From JAXMHN01 sp964578605 (lineage in GTDB: Bacteria > Verrucomicrobiota > Verrucomicrobiia > Limisphaerales > SIBE01), in NCBI GenBank assembly GCA_964578605.1, contig CAZODO010000118.1:1-17330 (forward strand): a DNA stretch of 17,330 bases, written 5' to 3'. Position numbers and translations under genes: made by a program. The notes under the pieces were generated by a model. The model did not search any database. It had not been told where the DNA came from and saw only the letters and a list, made by a program, of their open reading frames with translations. Each line of letters starts with the position of its first letter. Position 1 is the stretch's first letter. Below are positions 8,296 through 14,017 of this stretch, in pieces.

Positions 8296-9720
8296 TCAAC
8301 GCAACTTGAGCTCGACTCGCGCCGGAAAGATCTGGAGGAAATTGCCTCGCACCCGGGACGCCACGAGGTCCAGCTGAACCTTGGCGCCCGGTTCCCTGGC
8401 GTAGAGCATCCTGGCCGCTTGCTTGACACTTTCCAGCCCTTGACCATCGAGAGTGCGGATCACATAGCCCCGGGCCAAGTTGGCCCGGGCGGCCGGGCTA
8501 TTCTTCTCCACTCCGGTGATCAGAAGGCCTTCCCCGGCGGGCAGGCTCATCCGGGCCGCCACGTCGTCCGGCAGTTCCTCCACGGCCACGCCGAGCTTCT
8601 CCGCGATCAAGTCCGAGTTGAACACGTCCCGTTCTGGAATCATCCGGATGCGGAGGGTGCGGCGGTCATTTCCTCTTTGCGCCTCCAGTCGAACTTCCCG
8701 CGTGCTTGCGGCAGCCAGAATCTCACGGCTCAGTTCCACGGCGGTTTGCACCGGGCGTCCGTTCGCAGACACCACCCGGTCCGAAGCACGCAACCCGGCT
8801 CGTTCGGCGGGGCTCCCTGCCTCCACCGAAACCGCCACCACCCCATGCGTCCGCGTCTCGAAACGCCCTCCAAACCAGAGGGAATGAACTGCTTCCGGGG
8901 TGAAGATCTCCGACAGGGCTTCTGAAATCCGCTTCACCGGCACGGCAAACCCGATGCCTTGGCCCTCGCGAAAAACGGCGACGTTCACCCCGATCAATTC
9001 ACCTCGCAGGTTCACCAGGGGCCCGCCGCTGTTGCCCGGATTGATGGCGGCATCCGTTTGCAGCCAGTCCTGCATATCGAGCGGTTCGTTTTCCACCGGG
9101 GGGCGCCGGGTTTTGGAGCTGAGGATGCCGCGGCTGACCGACACGCCCAAGCCGAACGGATTGCCCAAAGCCAGCACCGTCTCGCCAAGCAGCAGGTCAT
9201 CGTCCGGCGCAAACCGAATCGCCTCAAAGTTCTCTTCACCGCGCGTCACGATCTTCAACAGGGCCACGTCCGATTTGGCAGTTCGACTCAAGAACCGCGC
9301 CTCAAATTCACGCCCATCGATCAACGTCACCGTAATCCGTGTCGCCCGGCGCACCACGTGGAAGTTGGTCAGGATATAACCGTCTTCCGTGATAATTACG
9401 CCCGACCCGAGGCTCCTTTGGGCGTTGGGCGGACGCCGCCGGTAATAGGGGTCGAAGAACTCCCGGAACAGTTCCTCCATCGGGCCCGCCGACGGCAGGG
9501 TCACTTCCACATCGGTGCTGATATTGACGATGCTTGGCAGGACCTTCTCCACGGCGATCACCGTGCTGTCCCGCCGCACGTCGGCTTCGGGCGCTCTCGC
9601 CGCGCCGCCCCAAACCGTCCACGCCGCCAAGACCAGCGCGAGCGCGCCGAAGACCGGTCCGCGCACGCGCCTTCCGGCAAATGTCAGTGGCCGAAAACAG
9701 CCCGAACTAGAAATCCTCAT
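8296..9720 (-). CDS. HtrA/DegP-like serine protease with two PDZ domains
   Basis: The protein has 474 residues when started at the ATG at 9720, right before a basic-hydrophobic signal peptide or anchor (about residues 13-38). The trypsin-like domain carries the catalytic triad His121 (TNFHVV), Asp151 (KSDVALLK) and Ser231 (GNSGGPL). Two PDZ domains follow, at about 274-364 and 374-460. This is the DegP/DegQ/DegS-type arrangement for periplasmic protein quality control. A linker between the signal and protease domain contains EELFREFFDPYYRR, like the LA-loop region of DegP homologues. Longer in-frame starts upstream would precede the signal peptide with unrelated sequence and cross the divergent intergenic region, so I reject them. 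It heads a same-strand run leading into the ABC operon after a 48 nt gap. Confidence 0.92.
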   Translation of the reverse strand: MRISSSGCFRPLTFAGRRVRGPVFGALALVLAAWTVWGGAARAPEADVRRDSTVIAVEKVLPSIVNISTDVEVTLPSAGPMEELFREFFDPYYRRRPPNAQRSLGSGVIITEDGYILTNFHVVRRATRITVTLIDGREFEARFLSRTAKSDVALLKIVTRGEENFEAIRFAPDDDLLLGETVLALGNPFGLGVSVSRGILSSKTRRPPVENEPLDMQDWLQTDAAINPGNSGGPLVNLRGELIGVNVAVFREGQGIGFAVPVKRISEALSEIFTPEAVHSLWFGGRFETRTHGVVAVSVEAGSPAERAGLRASDRVVSANGRPVQTAVELSREILAAASTREVRLEAQRGNDRRTLRIRMIPERDVFNSDLIAEKLGVAVEELPDDVAARMSLPAGEGLLITGVEKNSPAARANLARGYVIRTLDGQGLESVKQAARMLYAREPGAKVQLDLVASRVRGNFLQIFPARVELKLR

Positions 9721-9772
9721 ACTGCGAGGCTGATGTTGCCGGAAAGTCTTCTGAACGCAACGCAAAGGGCGA

Positions 9773-9812
9773 GGAACGCCCGCCGTTCCATGATCCCTGG
9801 GCCCATGGAACG
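9773..9812. repeat. Alternating inverted repeats between divergent genes
   Basis: CGTTCCATG (9784-9792) and CATGGAACG (9804-9812) form a perfect 9-bp inverted repeat with an 11-nt loop. A further GGAACG at 9773-9778 can pair with the same CGTTCC at 9784-9789 over a 5-nt loop. The two hairpins exclude each other. The element lies 53 bp upstream of the protease ATG and just before the divergent gene, so it could be an operator for either gene or a switchable leader hairpin. No known operator consensus (for example CIRCE) matches. Confidence 0.5.
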
Positions 9813-9862
9813 CACCACTTTTTGACATGACTCCGCTGGGAGAACACGGCATCCTTTTACCC

Positions 9863-10543
9863 ATGGCAGCCCAACAATTTCCTGGCGAATGCCGTCTCTG
9901 CGGAAAAAGCATCACCAACCGGACGGCGACAACTCATATCAAGTCCTGCTGGGACCAGCATGCCGCCGCGACAAAAGGACGCGCAAGCAAGTGGTTCCAG
10001 ATCGTGGTGAGCGGTCGCCATGCCCCCGGTTACTGGCTCCAACTGCAGGCTCCGGGAAAGAGCAAGTTCGGCGATCTAGACCAAGTTCTGCGGGACATCT
10101 GGCTCGAATGCTGCGGACATCTGAGCGAGTTCACCTTGCCCACGAGCAGCCGTTTCCCCTGGAGCGATTTTGATGGAGAGGAGGGCGAGGAACTGATGCG
10201 GAAGACCCTGGCCAGCGAACTGGCTCCCGGCATGGAGTTTCTTCACACCTACGACTTCGGGACCACCACCGAGCTTAGGCTTCGCGTCGCCGCCGAGCAC
10301 CTGGGACCCGCCCTGGAAGGAAAGATCAAGGTTCTGGCACGGAATTCGCCTCCGATCGTCTCCTGTTCGGTGTGCGGGAAACCCTCAACCCAGCTCTGCC
10401 ACGAATGCGAACCTTACGGAGGCGCTCCCTTGTGTGACCCGTGTGCCGCAAAGCACGAATGCGGCGAAGAGTTCCTGGTGCCCCTCGTCAATTCGCCTCG
10501 AGCCGGTTTCTGCGGATATACCGGCCCGTCTGAGGAACCTTAG
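9863..10543 (+). CDS. Plasmid pRiA4b ORF-3-like protein with flanking zinc-binding motifs
   Basis: Counting from the ATG at 9863 (226 residues), an N-terminal zinc finger is formed by C10, C13, H25 and C29. A PRiA4_ORF3-like domain follows at about 44-160, with the typical LQAPGKSKFGDLDQVLRDIW and FLHTYDFGTTTELRLRV blocks. A C-terminal cluster C168, C171, C179, C182, C191, C194, H198, C200 resembles a two-zinc B-box-like or MYND-like fold. It ends in VNSPRAGFCGYTG, which I recall as a conserved tail of this family. An upstream in-frame ATG at 9827 is possible and adds 12 residues; neither start has a clear SD. The family occurs near mobile elements and as stand-alone genes; its biochemical role is unknown. 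It is divergent from the protease gene and convergent with the next gene. Confidence 0.75.
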   Translation: MAAQQFPGECRLCGKSITNRTATTHIKSCWDQHAAATKGRASKWFQIVVSGRHAPGYWLQLQAPGKSKFGDLDQVLRDIWLECCGHLSEFTLPTSSRFPWSDFDGEEGEELMRKTLASELAPGMEFLHTYDFGTTTELRLRVAAEHLGPALEGKIKVLARNSPPIVSCSVCGKPSTQLCHECEPYGGAPLCDPCAAKHECGEEFLVPLVNSPRAGFCGYTGPSEEP

Positions 10544-10584
10544 TGCCCGCACCGGGGTCTCACGCCCCGTCCAATTCGGGCCAT

Positions 10585-11736
10585 TCAGGCCAGGGGTTCG
10601 GATCCGGCGTGGGACGACGTCCTGGCAGATCCTCCCTGCTCTTCCGGGGCGGTCATCGGTTTCTCCGCTCCGCAATGGTCGCAGGCGGGCAAGAGCGAGT
10701 GGCGAATCCCCTGGCAGTGTTCACATTTCTCGAATAACCGTGTGGCGCAAACCGGGCAGACATACGGTTCGTCCACCAGGTTCGCGAGCGCGGGCAGTGC
10801 GATCAACCTGTGAACACTTCTCCGGGTCCAAAAGAGGTTCCGGAGCGCTCCGCGGCGGATGGGGTAACCGCAGATCGGGCAGAGGAAATGTTCGTAGGCT
10901 TCGCGGTACTGTTTGAGCAGCCAATCCAGCTTCGGAAAAGCCATGGACCGGAGGAGCCAGACCAAGACCCGGGCCACCAGGACCAGCGCTACCACGACCA
11001 GGATATACTTGAAATAGCGCCGCGGGAAATGCTGATGCATCACGAGCGCCACCCGGACGATCAGGGCCAGGCCGAAGCCGTAGACCAGCGGTGCATACAA
11101 CGTCCCCCGCCGCTTCACGAAGAGCCACACGGCCAACCCCAGGAGCGGCACGAGCACCCCGAGTTTCAACGCGGCCAGCTTCCATTGATGCCGTGAGGCC
11201 TGGCGCGAGTACTCGCTATGCACGCCCACGCGCTCCGTATCGATGCGGGTTTGTGCTTCGCGCTGGCGCGCCTGCAACTCGGCCAAACGTTCGGTGAGCG
11301 TCGCGATCTGGTCGTTGGCTTCCTGGTACTTGGTTTGGTTGGCCAGGAAGAGCTTCTGGCTCGCCGAAAGCGCCTGGACTTCGTCCGGCGATGGCGTCAC
11401 GCCCTTCTGCAAGGTCAGCCGCTGCAATTCCAGAAGCTGGTTCATGGTCTTCTCGGAGTTGCTGGTGCTATCGCGCAGGACCTGTTGCCGCTGTTTCCAA
11501 TTGGCAATCTGGCGCGTGATCTCCTCGGTCTGCTGGTTGAGCGACTCCAATTCGCCAACAAGGTTCTGGTCCAGGATGGCGCGCTCGATCTCCTGGTAAT
11601 TGGGGCCCGGCCACGTCCCGATATCGTTGATGACAAACCCCAGCAGCCAATAGTTCAGGACCGCGAACAGCCCCGCGAAACAGTAAATCAGCAACCGGTG
11701 CGCCCACGGGCCGGAAGGTTTGCGTGCGAGTGTCAC
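10585..11736 (-). CDS. Membrane protein with coiled coil and four CxxC pairs, function unknown
   Basis: I do not recognise this 383-residue protein. It starts with GTG. It has a membrane segment at about 14-37, a long Gln/Glu-rich predicted coiled coil (about 46-110 and 130-182), three more membrane segments (about 187-207, 214-232, 242-262), and a C-terminal soluble part with CxxC pairs at C286/C289, C327/C330, C338/C341 and C352/C355. The pairs suggest two zinc ribbons, probably cytoplasmic. The tail after residue 360 is polar and disordered-looking. The coiled coil between segments 1 and 2 would lie in the periplasm if the zinc ribbons are cytoplasmic. It follows the DUF4197 gene by 35 nt on the same strand, so co-transcription is likely. 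No homologous family with a known role can be named from sequence alone. Confidence 0.7.
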   Translation of the reverse strand: MTLARKPSGPWAHRLLIYCFAGLFAVLNYWLLGFVINDIGTWPGPNYQEIERAILDQNLVGELESLNQQTEEITRQIANWKQRQQVLRDSTSNSEKTMNQLLELQRLTLQKGVTPSPDEVQALSASQKLFLANQTKYQEANDQIATLTERLAELQARQREAQTRIDTERVGVHSEYSRQASRHQWKLAALKLGVLVPLLGLAVWLFVKRRGTLYAPLVYGFGLALIVRVALVMHQHFPRRYFKYILVVVALVLVARVLVWLLRSMAFPKLDWLLKQYREAYEHFLCPICGYPIRRGALRNLFWTRRSVHRLIALPALANLVDEPYVCPVCATRLFEKCEHCQGIRHSLLPACDHCGAEKPMTAPEEQGGSARTSSHAGSEPLA

Positions 11737-11771
11737 GAAATCAGATGGATAATGCCTCTAGCGCAACCCCG

Positions 11772-12569
11772 TCATTGGCGAACGGCACCAAACACGGTGC
11801 GCAAGAGTTCCGTCGTTCGCTCCGCCGGGTTTTCGCGAATTTTCCTCTCTTCTTCCGCCACGACTTTGAAAAGGCCATCGGCCGCCCGTTCCGTGACGTA
11901 GCCATCCAGATCCGGCGAGTAGGCCTTTAAGAGCGAACTCGCGAACCCCGCCCGGTCCACCATGCCCTTGTAGGCCGAAGTTACTCCCGCCTGGGCGGTG
12001 GCTTCGGCGACAATCGGCCGGAACTTCTCCTGCAATCGGGCCCCCGACTTGGTGCGGAAGTACTCCGTGGCCGCGTTATCCGGCCCGGTGAGGATGGCGC
12101 GGGCATCTTCCACGGTCATCTTCTTCACGGCGTCGGCAAAGACGCTCGCCGCCGCCGGAACGGCCCGTTCGGCCGCGTGATTCATGGAGGCCACAAAGTC
12201 GTCCGCGAGCTTCTCCTGCCCCGCGCGGCGCAGGACTTTCTCCACTGTTTGCAGCCTTTCCGGGACCGGGATACGAACGGTGGGGTTTGATAAAAAGCCG
12301 CCTTGCTTGCCGAGTTGGGTGACCGCCTGGTCCATGCCGCGTCCAAGGGCTTCCTTCAATCCCCGGGCGATCTGGTCCTGCGATAGCTGCGACACCGAGA
12401 GGACGCGCTCGGCCGAGTCCGCTCGATGGGTGCCTTTGAGAATCCTGCCCAGAGTTCCCCAAAAGGATCGGGACGGCGCGGGGTTATCCGGCGTGGCAGC
12501 CGGTGGATCGGCAGGGTGGGCGATCGCGACGACCAGCATCAGAGCTCCGCACCGGATGAGCGTCTTCAC
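11772..12569 (-). CDS. DUF4197 family exported protein
   Basis: The product has 265 residues: an N-terminal signal peptide (about residues 1-19, MKTLIRCGALMLVVAIAHPA), a short proline-rich linker, then a helical DUF4197 domain from about 55 to the end. Recognisable family blocks are LSQDQIARGLKEALGRG, NPTVRIPVPERLQTVEKVLR, MNHAAERAVPAA and ILTGPDNAATEYFR. The family is found in many Gram-negative bacteria as an exported protein of unknown function. The start codon is GTG, with a GGAG 12 nt upstream (12582-12585), a long spacing. The GTG overlaps the stop of a possible leader ORF as GTGA. It is transcribed from a well-defined promoter in the AT-rich island upstream and is followed by the zinc-ribbon membrane protein gene. 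Confidence 0.88.
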   Translation of the reverse strand: MKTLIRCGALMLVVAIAHPADPPAATPDNPAPSRSFWGTLGRILKGTHRADSAERVLSVSQLSQDQIARGLKEALGRGMDQAVTQLGKQGGFLSNPTVRIPVPERLQTVEKVLRRAGQEKLADDFVASMNHAAERAVPAAASVFADAVKKMTVEDARAILTGPDNAATEYFRTKSGARLQEKFRPIVAEATAQAGVTSAYKGMVDRAGFASSLLKAYSPDLDGYVTERAADGLFKVVAEEERKIRENPAERTTELLRTVFGAVRQ

Positions 12570-12643
12570 GTCGTGACGCTACTCCGGTAGTTTGAAGTGA
12601 CAAGCGGATAGTGCGCCGTTGCCGGACTGGAAACGGACCGCAT
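12566..12643 (-). CDS. Possible 25-codon leader ORF upstream of DUF4197
   Basis: An ATG at 12643 is preceded by a very good SD (GGAGG at 12651-12655, 7 nt before the ATG). It opens a 25-codon frame that begins MRSVSSPATA and ends in TGA at 12566-12568. The TGA overlaps the GTG start of the DUF4197 gene (GTGA). This arrangement is typical of translational coupling, where ribosomes finishing the leader re-initiate on the next gene. The peptide has no signal or membrane character and no run of a single amino acid that would suggest classical attenuation. It may equally be a chance frame behind an SD-like purine run; only conservation in related genomes would decide. Confidence 0.4.
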   Translation of the reverse strand: MRSVSSPATAHYPLVTSNYRSSVTT

Positions 12644-12658
12644 CCGCTCTCCTCCCGA

Positions 12659-12730
12659 TGAACAACTAAGATTTAACAATTATACCAGTAAGATTTTACT
12701 ATTCTGAAATAGTAAGACCATAGTTGTTCA
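12659..12730. repeat. Nested inverted repeats over the DUF4197 promoter
   Basis: TGAACAACTA (12659-12668) and TAGTTGTTCA (12721-12730) are a perfect 10-bp inverted pair that brackets the promoter. Inside, TTACTATT (12696-12703) and AATAGTAA (12708-12715) form an 8-bp palindrome with a 4-nt centre that covers the -35 box. AGTAAGA occurs twice in direct orientation (12687, 12711). AGTAA at 12687-12691 can also pair with TTACT at 12696-12700, giving an alternative hairpin. Confidence 0.6.
12679..12708 (-). promoter_or_regulatory. Extended -10 promoter of the DUF4197 gene
   Basis: On the minus strand the sequence is TTCAGA (-35, 12703-12708), an 18-bp spacer, and TATAAT (-10, 12679-12684), with TGG directly before the -10, giving the extended -10 form TGNTATAAT. 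Transcription would start near 12672, about 28 nt before the leader ATG and 103 nt before the DUF4197 GTG. It sits in a clearly AT-rich stretch of an otherwise GC-rich region. The -35 lies at the centre of a palindrome, suggesting control by a DNA-binding protein. Confidence 0.6.
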
Positions 12731-12757
12731 ATAGATCAATCATAGTTAAACCATAGT
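12719..12757. repeat. Three helically phased CATAGT repeats
   Basis: CATAGT occurs at 12719-12724, 12741-12746 and 12752-12757. The start-to-start distances are 22 and 11 bp, close to two and one turns of B-DNA, so the copies face the same side of the helix. They lie upstream of the -35 box of the DUF4197 promoter, where activator or cooperative repressor sites are usual. The first and third are extended to ACCATAGT. Confidence 0.45.
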
Positions 12758-12920
12758 GGATCTCTGGAACGACTGGCGAGAACTCTGCACCATCCGGAAT
12801 TCAGACTGAACCTCGGCGCTTGACTCTTGTGATCCGTCGCCATTTCCGAGCGCCGCTTCCCAAACAACTTTCCCAGCTGCCAAGAGAGATGGCTTCCCAT
12901 CAAGCCAGCCGCAAACCAGA

Positions 12921-12973
12921 CCTTCGACCCTCGGCTTTCGGTCCTGTTTCGGTCCTTCGACCCTCGGCTTTCG
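12921..12973. repeat. 20-bp exact direct repeat with TCGGCTTTCGG-type core
   Basis: CCTTCGACCCTCGGCTTTCG occurs at 12921-12940 and again at 12954-12973, 33 bp apart start to start. Within the interval TTTCGGTCCT is also repeated (12936 and 12947, period 11), and the second copy is followed by another GGCTTTCC. This looks like slippage-prone or family-type intergenic repeat DNA of the kind seen in Verrucomicrobiota genomes. Two copies are too few for a CRISPR array. Confidence 0.7.
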
Positions 12974-12980
12974 GCTTTCC

Positions 12981-13050
12981 CTTGAGTTATCTTCACGCAC
13001 CCACGCGTGAGGAGCGCGCGAAAGCGGCTTCTTGAGTGTTTTTCACGCAC
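12981..13050. repeat. Imperfect direct repeat with inverted repeat
   Basis: The 20-mers at 12981-13000 and 13031-13050 both begin CTTGAGT and end TTCACGCAC and match at 17 of 20 positions, offset by 50 bp. The first copy runs into TCACGC-ACCCAC-GCGTGA (12993-13010), a perfect 6-bp inverted repeat with a 6-nt loop. The repeats lie 130-200 bp upstream of the pseudopilin start, so they could be regulator-binding sites for it, or repeat DNA without function. Confidence 0.45.
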
Positions 13051-13113
13051 TTGGCTTCCGTTGGGGCTTGGGTGGCACTGGGTCTGCTAGGTAGTTTCCA
13101 AAAGAAATTACCG

Positions 13114-13141
13114 TTGACACACTGCTTGGTTTGACTAGAGT
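13114..13141 (+). promoter_or_regulatory. Sigma-70-type promoter of the pseudopilin gene
   Basis: A perfect -35 TTGACA (13114-13119) is followed after 16 bp by TAGAGT (13136-13141), which matches the -10 consensus at four of six positions. Predicted initiation near 13148 leaves a leader of about 29 nt. No SD is visible before the ATG at 13177. Confidence 0.55.
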
Positions 13142-13176
13142 GCGCCAATCGTAACCCGGATAAACCGAAAACTTAT

Positions 13177-13923
13177 ATGAACCGCGTGTTTCGCAAATAC
13201 AAAGTCGGGGCTTTCACGCTCATTGAGCTGTTAGTCGTTATTGCCATCATTGCCATTCTGGCCGGCATGCTCCTGCCTGCGCTCGCCAAGGCGAAAGCCA
13301 AAGCGCAGAAGATTAAATGCGTGAACAACTTGAAGAACGTGGGCCTTGCCTTCCGTATCTTCGCAACGGACAACGGCGACCGGTTCCCGATGAACGTCTC
13401 GACGAACGAAGGCGGTTCATCCGAATACACCGCGACGACCATGCAGCTCCAGATCTGGAGGCATTTCGCCGCTCTGTCCAACGAGTTGAGCACGCCCAAG
13501 ATCGTGGTTTGCCCGAGCGATCAAAGGACTGAATCGTCCACCTTTGCGCAGACTGTCGCCGCCGCGACCAAGGCTGTTCCGTTCAATAAGAACGCCAATA
13601 TCAGCTACTTTATCGCGCTTGAAGCCGACGAGACTCGCCCGCAAGGCTTCCTGTCCGGTGACCGGAACATTGTGTGCCCCACGGCAGTCCCCGCCCGCAA
13701 CGATACCAAGTCGGCCCAGATCACGCGCCTTGGCACGAACCACCTCGCCAGCGGCACGACCCAGCGCGGCGCCTTCTACACGAACACCATGCATAACCTG
13801 CAGGGCAACGTGGCCATGGGCGACGGCAGCGTGCAACAGTTCAGCAGCTCGCGCTTGAAAGAGGCTTTGAGGAACACCGAAGACGCCAACAACACCCTGG
13901 CGATCCCCGGCGACAACAACTAA
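13177..13923 (+). CDS. Type II secretion/pseudopilin-like protein with H-X9-DG motif
   Basis: The 248-residue product has a basic leader and then a class III (type IV pilin-like) signal, A12|FTLIELLVVIAIIAILAG, with the conserved Glu17 at +5 and a hydrophobic helix at about 13-35, followed by ALAKAKAKAQ. The residue before the cleavage site is Ala, not the usual Gly, as is common in Verrucomicrobiota prepilins. The C-terminal part contains His206 and Asp216-Gly217 in HNLQGNVAMGDG, the H-X9-DG motif found in the large DUF1559-type prepilin families of Planctomycetota and Verrucomicrobiota. It should be processed by a prepilin peptidase and sit in the inner membrane or a pseudopilus. It is monocistronic, with its own promoter and terminator. 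Its exact role (secretion pseudopilin or surface protein) cannot be told from one gene. Confidence 0.85.
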   Translation: MNRVFRKYKVGAFTLIELLVVIAIIAILAGMLLPALAKAKAKAQKIKCVNNLKNVGLAFRIFATDNGDRFPMNVSTNEGGSSEYTATTMQLQIWRHFAALSNELSTPKIVVCPSDQRTESSTFAQTVAAATKAVPFNKNANISYFIALEADETRPQGFLSGDRNIVCPTAVPARNDTKSAQITRLGTNHLASGTTQRGAFYTNTMHNLQGNVAMGDGSVQQFSSSRLKEALRNTEDANNTLAIPGDNN

Positions 13924-13943
13924 GCTGCGATTCTTTCGTTCCA

Positions 13944-13971
13944 AAAAGGCATCCCTCACGGGATGCCTTTT
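13944..13971. terminator. Strong bidirectional intrinsic terminator
   Basis: A perfect 12-bp stem joins AAAAGGCATCCC (13944-13955) and GGGATGCCTTTT (13960-13971) over the loop TCAC. On the plus strand the stem ends in four T, and on the minus strand in five T. It lies 21 bp after the pseudopilin stop and 47 bp past the stop of the convergent epimerase gene, so it can serve both. Confidence 0.9.
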
Positions 13972-14017
13972 CTGCTTCAGCCTTCTGCTTGAGCCTGAGA
14001 TTGCGGCGGCGCCCGGG

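Larger units (their letters stand above)
12758..13113. other. Non-coding region with short repeats, no supportable gene
   Basis: No credible coding sequence is seen here. Open frames on both strands have no family resemblance, run through the repeats and give repeat-derived peptides (for example KPRVEG twice on the minus strand). The stretch contains a 20-bp direct repeat (12921, 12954), an imperfect 20-bp direct repeat (12981, 13031) and a TCACGC/GCGTGA inverted repeat (12993-13010). It separates the DUF4197 promoter island from the promoter of the pseudopilin gene. Confidence 0.6.

Noticed and set aside
9822..9827. TTGACA overlapping the upstream ATG of the PRiA4-like gene as a promoter -35.
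   Set aside because: No acceptable -10 at 16-18 bp spacing.
9827..10543. Treating the PRiA4-like gene as evidence for a transposon.
   Set aside because: No transposase, terminal inverted repeats or target duplications flank it, and the family is also found as stand-alone chromosomal genes.
10553..10569. CGGGG/CCCCG hairpin between the convergent stops as a terminator.
   Set aside because: Only 5 bp with a 7-nt loop and no T-tract on either strand.
12671..12751. Integron attC-like site: ATTTAAC (12671-12677) and GTTAAAC (12745-12751) fit the R'' and R' box consensus.
   Set aside because: No matching L boxes are seen inside, the best internal pairings cross the R boxes, and there is no integrase or cassette-type gene nearby. 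The promoter interpretation explains the region better.
12921..12973. CRISPR array from the 20-bp repeats.
   Set aside because: Only two copies with a 13-nt interval, itself made of repeat-derived sequence; no cas genes.
12736..13050. A 104-codon minus-strand frame in the large intergenic gap.
   Set aside because: It runs through the direct repeats, which produce a repeated ESRGSK-type peptide. It has no SD and no family resemblance.
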